This document shows, piece after piece, positions 12,801 to 22,206 of a stretch of 64,000 bases of DNA. A program made the position numbers and the translations under genes. Location of the stretch: contig OX344763.1 in the NCBI GenBank assembly GCA_947034895.1, forward strand, positions 7,690,501 to 7,754,500. The letters are read 5' to 3'. The first letter of the stretch is position 1. The number at the start of each line of letters is the position of its first letter. The stretch is from Rhytidiadelphus loreus (lineage: Eukaryota; Streptophyta; Bryopsida; Hypnales; Hylocomiaceae). Under the pieces are notes generated by a model. It made no database searches and was not told where the DNA came from. It saw only the letters and a program-made list of their open reading frames with translations.

Positions 12801-14037
12801 TCACCTTCCCCAAGCCGGAGGACAGGGCCTCCCTCTTTCCGGTGTTCAAAAGGTTCACCGGGATCTCCAAGGCGCCGGAATGGTTTCAGGTCGACATCGA
12901 GGGAGAGGTAGACTGGAATGGCGGAATGTGCGGGGTCGGACATGGGCTTCTCGAGCAACTGATGAAGCCCACATTGAAAGCGAAGGAGGCCACCGTTATC
13001 AACATCTGGGGAGGTGGAAACATCACGGAGATCGCTCTGGTAAGTCACTCCACCCTCATCTCAAAAGGAATTCACATCATTCATACCATTCATTTGTGTC
13101 GGCTGGCAGCCGATACGTCGTCTCTGACTCAAGTATTGTGGGTAAGCAGAGGAATGGACGAACAGTCTTAGAGTTCGTTAGGGAGGAGGACGGAGTAGCG
13201 AGGGCGAAAGAGCGCGTGAAGGGAATGAACCTCGTTTCTGCTCCCAATGTGTTACCGCAGTTGGGGACTACTGGAGGACCGAATCTGGAGGCCCCGCCGC
13301 ATACATCCACTGCACAGCAGCCACCACCAATATCATCACCAGTGTTGCAGCAGAATCCGAGAGGCTCTGCTGGTCCATCGCAGTCTACGCTGCTAATGCC
13401 CGAAGCACGCATGCGGGAGAGCTCTCCAATTAGGATATTCTCGTCGGACTCGGAAAGTGAACTCTCCCCTGGAGAGACTCTCGTTCGCAAGGAACGACAA
13501 CCACAATTGACGATCCCAAATCAGTCGTCGACGCCGGCCCTCGTGGAGTTGCAACAGTTATCGGCGCACACTACAGTGGAATCTGCCGGGTTGAGTAGAC
13601 AGGCCTGCAGTGCCACCTCTGACGCCATGGTCGTCAATCTGCATGATGTTCCTCCATCAGAGGAGGTCCTCAGGCTGGACGATACCTTCCCGGAAGACAA
13701 TGCGAGTGAGCCTTAGGAACCACTCACTGCCATAGGGATTCCGGCAACAAGGATGGATGTTGCTGTCGGCGGGCAGCCGATACATCAAGATGTCGGCAGG
13801 CAGTCTATACCTCAAGAAGCTCCGCAGGTTGAACTCAGAAGGGGAAGGAGTAGAGGAGTCACGAGCAAACACACATCGGGTTCAATCGACTCGTCCCGCT
13901 CAACGCCATCCGAACAGAAACGGACGCGACAAGATATGGAGCTAGACGAAGGCGGGCCATTACGAGACCACGACTTCCCGAATGAGGCACTGTCTCCCGG
14001 ACCATCGTCTAAGCGGATGCGGACTAGAGGTTCGTAG
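9871..14037 (+). pseudogene. ParB/sulfiredoxin-like plus methyltransferase-like protein, five exons
   Basis: Exons fit GT-AG rules and phases: 9871-9899, 10233-11067, 11138-11548, 11720-13039 and 13150-14037. Exon 2 ends in a Lys-rich linker (KPKRKGKGKDG). Exon 3 has VAVIDGIPMP, then HWYIIGGQHTVTACRELA and KVIPVFNRQ...NALNLN, which matches the order of a ParB/Srx fold: input strand, GGQHT box, later NALN motif. Exon 4 ends ATVINIWGGGNITEIAL, and exon 5 opens RNGRTVLEFVREED, like motif I and the following strand of N4/N6 DNA methylases; no DPPY motif is visible, so activity is doubtful. A Ser/Pro-rich tail follows. TAG codons interrupt it at 11234, 11813 and 13714. Palindromes lie in three introns and the last exon. 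ParB-methylase fusions are common in bacteria and phages; finding one here suggests ancient transfer. Confidence 0.62.
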
Positions 14038-14248
14038 GCGATAGACATCTACTTAGTATAGCTCATTTACATGTAGTGATGACTGGCTTAGACTTGATCG
14101 TAGGGACCTGTCAATGGGAGCCTGTACTTGGATAGACTAGAGTACTCAAGTAGTGTGTCGGCTGCCAGCCGATACGTTCTACTACTATTGTCCAATTCCG
14201 CTCTAAGTTGCATCTCATGTTTTATGTATTTCATCTTACATTGCAAAT

Positions 14249-15104
14249 GAAATATCTCAACCATCTGAGGCAACCGAGGACATAGTGTCTGAAGGAAGGG
14301 ATGAGTGTCAACAACCACCTCTCGAATCGAGAGCAAATCCGTCCATTTATGATCCTCCACAGGTAGTGACTTCGAGATTGTTCCTCTTCTTAGAGGTGCA
14401 AGGAACACTGCTGCACTATGAGTCTTTCATTTTGAAGGGGGAAAACTTGCACCAGAGATCGACCGGGGCTCCAGCAGTTCCTCAGATTTTGTCAGAGTCA
14501 AGACATCATGATCATCTACTGGTCAGTCTTACCCTTACAAACTCTGAAGCAGAGACTGCACAATTTGAACCATAAAGTACCGGAGATCGGAGAGGATTTC
14601 CTTGCCTTTGGGCAGGAGTCGTGTGACGAGTTTGTGTACAGAGATCCTAACAATCAATCACGACCAATTTTCCTAAAACGTCTTGCACGACTTCTCGGGT
14701 CATCCCCCTTGCTGTACAATAGTGGTGCCTCGATCAGCAACTCACTGATCGTGGATCACGCACCATTTACTAACGTCCTCAACCTGCCATACAACGCCAT
14801 TCATCCGCCTCCTTATACAATGTACTCGGAGAAATCGAAGAAGGGTGGAAAGCTACCCTTCCTACAAGCCTCAATGATACCGTTCCTGGAACGGTTCCTC
14901 TCGTCGGATTTGACGGTACCAGAATTCTGTGAGAGAAACTCGGACATCGGACTTCCGCGATATATGCCGGGATCCACCTTGCATGATCTCTACGTTAGAG
15001 TCACACCCAAGTATCAAAAGGGATTCGAGGTCCCCTATTCGGAGGAAGAGCTACATGCCATGGGAGGTAGCATGGCAGTTGACCAGTCGGAGGAGGCAGG
15101 ATGA
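14249..15104 (+). pseudogene. FCP1-like HAD-family protein I of element N
   Basis: The order fits the FCP1/NIF (CTD phosphatase-like) branch of HAD proteins: a motif I strand (RLFLFLEVQGTLLHYES), RPGLQQFLRF, IIYWSV, PIFLK, then SLIVDHAPFTNVLN and a terminal PFLERFL segment. The canonical first Asp of motif I is Glu here, so phosphatase activity is unlikely unless another residue serves. The frame changes by one base in the G5A4 run at about 14436-14444, a small indel or sequencing error. The end is a TGA at 15102-15104, followed directly by a palindrome copy and an AATAAA-like signal near 15236. The start is uncertain; an upstream exon is likely. Similar domains occur in the next gene and in the CACTA gene on the other strand. 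Confidence 0.6.
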
Positions 15105-15612
15105 TGTATCGGCTGCCAGCCGACATGCATTGTGTACATTCTGTAGATTGTTTATGTGCACTGTAGATATAGCGGAAATATTCTAGTTCGTAGAAATTTT
15201 GTAATCATTTTGTATGTTTCATGTACATTTAATTGTAAATAAAGGCTTTACAGGCCGGGTGTCCGGCTTTAAAAGGCGGATGTCAATTTCGCTCTCGAAG
15301 CATTCAAATGTTTCCTTCGAGAGTTTGATCGGTAGGGCATGGTCACTATAATCATGATGATTGTGGCCCTCTAAACTCTCGAGGGTTGCGTTTCAATACT
15401 TCGAGAGCAATATTGGCTCTGCCATTTGAGGCCGGGATTTTCCCATCTTCATTCGATAACAAGCGTCTTGCTCCGGCTCACTCTATGCACTCATAATGGA
15501 TTGCTTGCTCTTGTACTCTGGGTCGGTCATGTGTATCGGCTGCCAGCCGACATCACATGGACTTGGCTCCCTTGTTCTCTTACCCGTTTCTTATAATCTC
15601 TCTTCTGTTCAG
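15105..15612. other. 3' UTR and intergenic segment between the FCP1-like genes
   Basis: It contains a palindrome at 15107, a possible polyadenylation signal (GTAAATAAAGG near 15234), a CTCTCGAAG/CTTCGAGAG inverted pair within 15290-15410, and another palindrome at 15534. An ATG at 15496 starts a short frame that may be a first exon of the next gene; the acceptor TTCAG just before 15613 supports splicing. Confidence 0.45.
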
Positions 15613-16263
15613 GAGTCCAACAATGGGCAGCCACATTTGTTCAAAAAATGTGTTGTACTCGGCGTCATGGGTTTGCTTTGTTTTATCGACACAAATATCG
15701 AGGTCGATAATTGGAATCCGCACACGAACGTCATCAAAAGACCGGGACTAATTGCATTGTTCGCGACATTGTTTGAAAAGTTCAACGTTGGAATTTGGTC
15801 AAGGATGCCAATTACAGAACTTAGACCATTGCTTGCGCACTTGCTTCCAAAACATGTTAGAGACAAACTAGCATTTGTGTATGGCAGAGAATATTGTGTA
15901 GATAGCAAGAAATTCCCATGGTGCTACAAAATGATATCAACACTCTTCAATAAGAGACCTTCCAAGGATATTTGTTCACTGGACCAAGTGCTCATGGTGG
16001 ACGTATGCCCACTCTCGCTGAGGAGGACACCGGATCCGGCGTGCTACATTCCGCTGCCATTTATGGGGGACCTAAATTTCCCAAATGACAGTAGAGTCAT
16101 TCCAAACATTTCCACGGATATTATTCCCTTCATTTTTCCAATGCACGAGCATGAGTCGGTCTCGGAATACGTGAATGGCGCAAAAAGTCCGGGACAATTA
16201 CACTATGAAGTTGCTCAGTCAATCAAGTATGGGAACCCAAATTGGAAGGGAATTTTTTGGTAA
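15613..16263 (+). CDS. FCP1-like HAD-family protein J of element N
   Basis: After an acceptor (CTGTTCAG) the frame reads KKCVVLGVMGLLCFID, a motif-I-like strand, then KRPGLIALFATLFEKFNVGIWS, KLAFVYG, and DQVLMVDVCPL followed by CYIPLPFMGD. This is the FCP1/NIF-like HAD layout, in the same order as gene I. Both catalytic Asp positions of the DxDx(T/V) motif appear replaced, so I infer a degenerate, perhaps binding-only, domain. The frame ends TAA at 16261-16263; a GT follows the last residues, and a further exon-like stretch (16305-16478) could belong to it. A palindrome copy lies between them. Confidence 0.55.
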   Translation, partial: ESNNGQPHLFKKCVVLGVMGLLCFIDTNIEVDNWNPHTNVIKRPGLIALFATLFEKFNVGIWSRMPITELRPLLAHLLPKHVRDKLAFVYGREYCVDSKKFPWCYKMISTLFNKRPSKDICSLDQVLMVDVCPLSLRRTPDPACYIPLPFMGDLNFPNDSRVIPNISTDIIPFIFPMHEHESVSEYVNGAKSPGQLHYEVAQSIKYGNPNWKGIFW

Positions 16264-16304
16264 TGTAATATATGTCGTATCGGCAGCCAGCCGATATCAC
16301 TATG

Positions 16305-16478
16305 CAGTGGAATCGAGGGATTTACAATGACTTGTACAAGCCTACAGCCTTCTCCACATTCAAGGCTTTGGAGGACTTGTTTCTCGAATTCATCGCCTCT
16401 CTTCATACGGATATCGGCTGCCAGCTGATACTCAAAATTGAAGACATTGGACCGGATGCACTCAATGCTTTAGAATGA
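16305..16478 (+). CDS. Possible terminal exon of FCP1-like gene J
   Basis: After an acceptor-like TATGCAG a frame reads WNRGIYNDLYKPTAF and ends NALE then TGA at 16476-16478. A palindrome copy (16412) lies within it. The splice phase from 16263 does not fit cleanly, so this may instead be an independent small frame. Confidence 0.3.
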   Translation, partial: QWNRGIYNDLYKPTAFSTFKALEDLFLEFIASLHTDIGCQLILKIEDIGPDALNALE

Positions 16479-16707
16479 TGTGTAGTGGTTTTCATAGTCA
16501 CACCTTTAGACATCTTGGTAGTTTGGCTTGTTGTATAGTATCGGACGCCAGTCGACACTTAGAAGAGAATTAGGGATATTTTGTAGGAACTTCTGTAAGT
16601 TGGTGTTTCATTGGATTATATACTTATTCTGAAATGACCTACTTCGTCCATTCTCAATCATGAATTATCGCACATGTTTTGCACTCTACTTTATCGGCTG
16701 ACGCCCG

Positions 16708-16750
16708 ATTTATTTCTGGACTATAGATTTGTCCATAATTAGTTAAATAT
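16708..16750 (-). repeat. Right terminal inverted repeat of element N
   Basis: The strand shown ends TTTGTCCATAATTAGTTAAAT at 16750, the reverse complement of the motif at 3592-3650. Beyond it, C's own AAGTCA-type motifs reappear within about 600 bases. Confidence 0.6.
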
Positions 16751-17276
16751 CAGTTACTTGGATGTCTGTCATAACTAAAACTTTACTGCCACGCAACTTC
16801 GACCCCAAAGGTATAACATGCTCGCACACAGGAATTGAACAACAGGTTTAGGGTAAGGGTGGAGCACGAAATGTGCTAAGGTGTGCTCTTACTGTATTCG
16901 ACTAAGGCATTGCCTACCTAGGCCTATGTGTGGGAAAGGCACACCCAATAATGCACCTAAATCTAGATAGACAATTTAGAAGGGCACTCAACAGATAACC
17001 GTCAATGTCGCGGGATTATGGCCATTGCCGGAACGCATACAAAGGATAACAAAAGCAAATTTCAAGAGACGAAATACTGGAGTGTCGTAAGATGATTCTA
17101 CTTCAGACGGTATAGAGCGAATGTTAAAGGGTCGAAGATGACCACGAGTTCTGCTTGGCAGGTTGAAGGGGCGTACAATCACTAGAACCTAACTTCCAAA
17201 CGACTGAAGTATAACACATACGTGACTACAACAATAGTAAAGGCAACATGAATTTCCATTTCCATAATCCAGTAAC
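16751..17276. other. Intron or degenerate part of the CACTA minus-strand gene
   Basis: No clear exon is recognisable. Short minus-strand frames exist, but none has convincing splice sites in phase with neighbouring exons. It lies between the last recognised downstream exon of the TnpA-like gene and element N. Confidence 0.4.
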
Positions 17277-20200
17277 TTAGGAATGACTGGAAAACAACTT
17301 CTCGGGACTTGAAAATGACTTAGCCAGGCCATGAAGGAAATGCACATTAGAATTTGTAGTGACCATACTTTCTTCGTTGATTGTCCAGAATTTTTTTTCG
17401 AGACTGCGGCTGCCGGCTTGGTCTTCACCTCCCGCTTCTGTCCCTTTACCTACACATGCATGCGCGAGATAATTAGAAACACAGATCAAAGGAAGGTGAG
17501 GGACGCCTTCACAAGTGCAACCGTGTAGTTTGTAAGTCCCCTCACCTTCCACAATGTCCAGAAATTCATATGCATGTCCAGCTCGGCGTCTTTGTATCAT
17601 TTGTAACATGGATTTGTTGACTAATTCGGGAAATTTAAATCGGAAACCAGCCATGTCCGGGCATGAATGAAAAGCCTCCAACAGTGGCCACAGATACCGT
17701 TTTAGATACTCCTTATCATCTGTCAATTTAGAAATCCATTTCACGTAGAAAGGGGTAGTGATGATGACATTAGCGTCAGGGTTGCAGTCAACTCTACTTG
17801 GCTTACTATCTACAATCAATGTGTTTGCAGCACAAAAACAAGGCCACGTTGCATACACTAATTCCAACTATTTATCCTGCCCAGTTGGGCAACCATTTCC
17901 AACGTCTGCAACTTCCGAGTCTCTGGCAGACCATGCAAATAATGGGACTGCATTGATACCCTTCAATCCCCCAAGGAGCGTTGGCAACACGTCATCCATG
18001 TGTAATGCACTGCCACTTCTCCAGAAACCGACTGAAAAGGATGCAAAGCAGCGTTGAAGAAAGGATTTCACCCATGGACGGAAAACCACTCTCCTCTGAC
18101 CAGTCTTTGTGCTACTACGGATCGCAGGGTTCGGGTTTCTCTCACACAGCTTGCTGCAGTCTAATAAGGTTCCATGCACATTGAAAACAATTAATTTACA
18201 CTCCCCGTCACCCCTAAACCCAATTTCAGGCCAAGAAGCACCGGAAGGTCTCACCTCACTCGGCATACGTTGAAGAACGCCGGGAGGGGAAAATACCTTC
18301 GCCGGTGAAGCAGGGGTTTTCTTGGAATTCCGCTGCAACTACGACGGTGCAGTTGCAACTTCTTGTCCTGCCTTGCCAGCGTTGGCTGTTGAGTCCACCT
18401 CGTCTGTGTTCACAGGGCTCTTCTTCACCACAGGGTCGGGTTCCCCTCCGCACGACAACTCCTCGCCGTTGTCGCTAAGACAGTAAGGACCACCGCTGTC
18501 GGGCATGGGTGGGTCGCATTCTGGTGAGACACCAGCTTCATCAGCCTTGGCGTCTTCGTTTGGTGTGGGGTTTGTACTCTTCTCTCGCTCTTCAGCCACT
18601 CCCTCCTTTCCTTTCAACGCCATTGTGTCTTCATTGGCCGTGTGAGTTTCTGCAATTGCTCGGTCTTCCTGCAACACTCCAGCCTTCTCTGAGGTCTCTA
18701 GGGCACCCTCGATGCGGGGCTGGACAAGTAACTCGACTTTAGACTCCCGTTCCATCTTAATTACAGGCCGCATGGCCACCTTGGACTCTGGTGCTGAAGT
18801 TGCAACACGCTTGTATGTTGCCAGTCTGGCAGTTAGATCTGACCCTGAATTCGATAGGGTAATGTTTGCCGGACTTGCTGTGACCTTGGAATGGTGCTTC
18901 TGTCTTGCTCCACCACCAAGACGTTTCTTCTCTTTCACGAATGGATGCCGAGGACGGGACCCTTGGTTTTCCAACGCAGATTGCGTAAAGGAGGGGCTAC
19001 CATATTCTATGCGTTCACGGGAGCCAATGAAGCTCTGAAACATGGAGCGCAATTCATCAATTGCTGTGTTCTGCGCTGCTGAGTTGGCAAGGAACTGCCC
19101 AACCTTCACATCCACATCCTTCTTCCAAGTTTCCATGGCTTCCCAACGAGCTGACTCCCTTGCTTCTACGATCTATTCACACGCACCGAAGACAACGACA
19201 GAAGTCATTGAAAAGTTACGAAGAAGTCACAGAGTTTGACTTCGACTCTTGCGGAACTCTTGAATGACTGAGACTTACCAGCATGACTGAAAACCGACTT
19301 TGTCGCGACTACAATGTCACTACAGTGCGACTTCAAAAAAGGGAGTTCAACAACTACATCGATTCCTCAGACATGACGACAACCAAACTTTGCCTTCAAG
19401 TCTCATGACTCTCTATCCAATATGAATTACTTCCTTACGCATACACGAACGTACGTACAAGCTCCACGAGGACCAAACATTGACGTGAAGGCAACTGTGC
19501 ACACCATCTCAAAAACACCAAAATTCAAACAGATAGCCAATACTTTGGCCACTGCAATATGATGTATCAAACTTCTTCCTCAGCGCTTTACAGTGGGAGC
19601 TTGCTTGCAATCACTCATTGGTCAAGTATACCTAACTTTGGAACAATTTCTGAGAGTACCTCAGTCACTTAGGCTGATGTTGAAGGAAGATGAACAAACG
19701 ATTGTACAAGGAAAAGAAATAGAGAAAGGTAAATTGTGAATTACATGGCTTGTAGCTTCGGTCTGTGCACTTGGCAAACTGCCTTGGCCTCCATCCATGA
19801 CGCCTGGGCGATTTTCTATGCCCTGTCTCTAATAAGGGAGCCATAAGAATGAATTCATGAGCGGCGTGGATTAAAATTTTGGCATGTTCAGCTGTACACA
19901 CATCCTCACACCAAATATGACGGTAGCAATCACGGGATTCATTAACTGAATATAGACTTACCTGAGATTAATATAGACTTACCTGCAAGGCTTCTTTCCC
20001 AGCCTTCCCTCTCCTTCCTACAAACGTGGCATTCTTCACGTTAGACCGCGCTATGGACATCTTCCGTGCCTTGATCTTCTGTGCGTCCGTGTTCCAGTAC
20101 TGCTTCAATCGATCCCACTCTGGTTTGTCCACATGAAGAGGAGGACTGTTGATGCCTTTTAAGTACTTGCATTTCAAGCGGGATCTTTCTGACTTTAGGA

Positions 20201-22206
20201 AACGGGTGACGGCCACTCGAAATCCAGTCATACTTAGGGGAGAACCCAATTATTCGAACTCTGCGTCCAAAGCAGCTCGGAGTTTCTTCAACTTGTGAGG
20301 CTCGTGCTTGGACCACTCCACAATGCTCATGTCCAAGCACTTGGGAACCAGATCACGCAGTGCTTCGTCCCAGGCATTTTTGCCTTCGCAGGTGCAGTCG
20401 ACTTCTCCACCTGGTAGTACCATCACACGGTTTGGCTTTGCTCCCGTAGTAGCTCGTTGCGTCCGCGCCATGTCATAACTGGTTCTCCTCTTGCGCCTTA
20501 GGAAGCGGTCGTCACTGTCTTGTGATGCAACAGGTGCACATGGCCCTGGCAAACCTAAGGGTGCGCCTGTCCATGCATTTTGGAATGTTGGAGGTTGACC
20601 TACGGCCCAATGATTGGATACGGGAGACTGGTTTTGGATGTAGTGCCCTGGGACCCAAAGACAGTTCGATGGGCCATAGGAATTTGGATTGGGGGTGGGA
20701 TTTAGAAGTGGCGCAGCCTTCTGCGGCAATGTGTCCACCATTGGCTGTTTTCTTCTCTTCAAGCGGAGGTCTATAGGAGAGTCGTTGTCATCAAGGTACA
20801 AGTCCTCTTCCACGACCTGTTTTCTTCTCCTGTTCCTCTTGTCAATGAGGGGCTCCTCCTCGTCCCGGGCTAGGTCGTCTTCAGACGAGTCGAAGGTATC
20901 CTGGCGCAATTCTGCATAGGAGCAGTGCCCACAAGTCACTCATCAGTCCAAATCAGTGTTTTAGGAAAGTATGCTGATGCACTCTAAATTGGCAGGGAGT
21001 AATTTTGAAATCAACCATGAATTACTGAGATGGAAAACTCAATTGCCTTAAAGACTACAACAACGCAAAACCCTAACCCCAACCAAAGAGTCAATAAGCA
21101 GGATCCAGCGATTACCTGCGGCTTTAGCCTCCTTGTCGGATTGCCACTCAACATGGGTACAAGCAATTGCAAGGTGCATCATACCTGTGGCGATGGCGTC
21201 ACCATATGACTTCGTGGCATCCGACGAAGAGTCCCGTGCACTACTCATCGGATTGAAGTTTGGATCGGAGTCAGTGACTTGATTTTCCCTCCTCGTCCTC
21301 TTGCCTACCCGTCCTCGAAGGCCACGCAGCCTTCCACTCCTTCGTGGACCACAATCACGGCCCTTCACCGGCGCGCCAGATTCAGGAGGATTCTTCTTCG
21401 CTACGTCGTCATCCCTGCGCCGTGAACACCAGAAAGCCCTAAACCTTAACAAATGGGAGCTCAAGGAACATGCCTAATATGTCACAAAATCAGCAGAACC
21501 ACCTAGGCAAGACAACGGTGCAATGGTGTGAAGCAAGAGAAACAATACAGTATGGCCCACAAACCCCTAGGGTCGACTTCTGAGGCAACGTGCAAAGACT
21601 GCGACCACGTGGCCGCCAAGGTATTTATGGTGGCATCCCAATCACCCAAAAAACCCTGCGACTAGTCCGCGACTTCTCCGCGACTTCTTCATGACTACAG
21701 ACAAGTTGCGTAGGAGTCGCAAGGCATGTAAAGCAACTTCCGATTAACTCAAAAATGACTTTGGAAGAACTGAAGGGACCTTCAATACCCTCAGCCACCG
21801 CGAGGGTTAACCAAAACCCTAGAGAGGCGTCGCCTGCTTACTTCGAAGACTGTGCAATTCTAAACTCAGAAGACAACGGTAATTCGCAATCAGTGCTCCT
21901 GACGCTCTGCCACAACCTGAGGACCGTAGAGAGGTCCTGTTCCTCTAAATTTCAGACCTTGAAGTACCCCATCACCTCTATCCTCCACAATCAAAATTAA
22001 TCCAAGGAATGCAATTGGAAGGCACGACAGGTACTCATGCTCATGGACGCAAGTGCTGTTGAAACTTACAACTCTTTTCTTGCCTCCACAACTGGAGCAA
22101 ACAACTTCTACACCTCAGCCACGTTCTTGTCACGTAGGAGCTCGTACTCTGATTTCTCCGATTCAGCTTCCTCCATCGGGAAATCTTTGCTTGATAGGTC
22201 ATCCAT
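17277..22206 (-). pseudogene. CACTA TnpA-like gene with plant-transposase, coiled-coil and FCP1-like domains
   Basis: Exons fit in phase: 22206-22070 (ATG start, MDDLSSKDFPMEEAES), 21414-21116 (basic RRSGRLRGLRGRVGKRTRR, nuclear-localisation-like), 20911-19983, 19828-19745, 19172-17546, then probably 17449-17277. The third exon ends with WDRLKQYWNTDAQKIKAR...NVKNATFVGRRG, typical of plant Ptta/En/Spm (Transposase_24) proteins that bind CACTA ends. The fifth exon starts with a helical stretch (ARESARWEAMETWKKDVDVK), runs through an acidic low-complexity region, and ends in an FCP1-like domain. In-frame TAG or TAA codons occur at 22108, 20250, 18339 and 17868, with no frameshifts seen. It diverges from the TnpD gene and probably extends to 3176 across the N insertion. 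Confidence 0.68.
17546..18338 (-). other. FCP1-like HAD domain within the CACTA TnpA-like gene
   Basis: The segment shows KLIVFNVHGTLLDCSKL (motif I with Asp changed to Asn and His), VFRPWVKSFLQRCFASFSVGFW (the RPG..FL..F.VGFW block), then TLIVDSKPSRVDCNPDANVI. It is collinear with FCP1-like genes I and J in element N. Loss of both motif I aspartates argues against catalysis. A TAG at 17868-17870 interrupts it between the second and third blocks. Confidence 0.6.

Larger units (their letters stand above)
3905..16710. repeat. Dispersed 19-bp palindrome array, consensus TATCGGCTGGCAGCCGATA
   Basis: Full or near-full copies begin at 3905, 4175, 4360, 4447, 6553, 6654, 7942, 8296, 8719, 8820, 9562, 9917, 9999, 10077, 10133, 11610, 11660, 13097, 13764, 14156, 15107, 15534, 16278, 16412, 16539 and 16692, with half sites near 3691, 9689, 9776, 9821, 9841 and 13791. 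The 9-bp arms are self-complementary around one central base, so each copy can form a hairpin. Third and seventeenth-position variants give TGTCGG and CCGACA forms. Copies lie in introns (four in the first intron of the ParB-like gene), UTRs and coding exons, where they read as VGCQPI, RLPAD or SAGSRY depending on frame. Spacing is irregular, so this is neither a tandem satellite nor a CRISPR array. Confidence 0.9.
3592..16750. mobile_element. Element N: about 13-kb unit nested in the CACTA element, with palindrome array and captured genes
   Basis: The boundaries come from inverted sequences containing ATATTTAACTA and TTATGGACAAAT, present in direct form from 3592 and as reverse complement ending at 16750. 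Within these limits C's AAGTCA motifs largely disappear and a 19-bp palindrome array takes over; outside the reverse holds. N encodes a DUF7869-type protein (minus), a ParB-like/methyltransferase-like gene and two FCP1-like genes (plus). It appears to sit in an intron of C's minus-strand gene. I could not identify a target-site duplication, so exact ends and superfamily are uncertain. Alternatively N could be an old internal expansion of C. Confidence 0.6.

Noticed and set aside
3905..16710. CRISPR array
   Set aside because: Spacing is irregular (tens to thousands of bases), copies lie inside exons and introns, and the host is eukaryotic.
21755..22000. Plus-strand ORF of 81 codons
   Set aside because: It lies within an intron of the minus-strand TnpA-like gene and has no recognisable feature.
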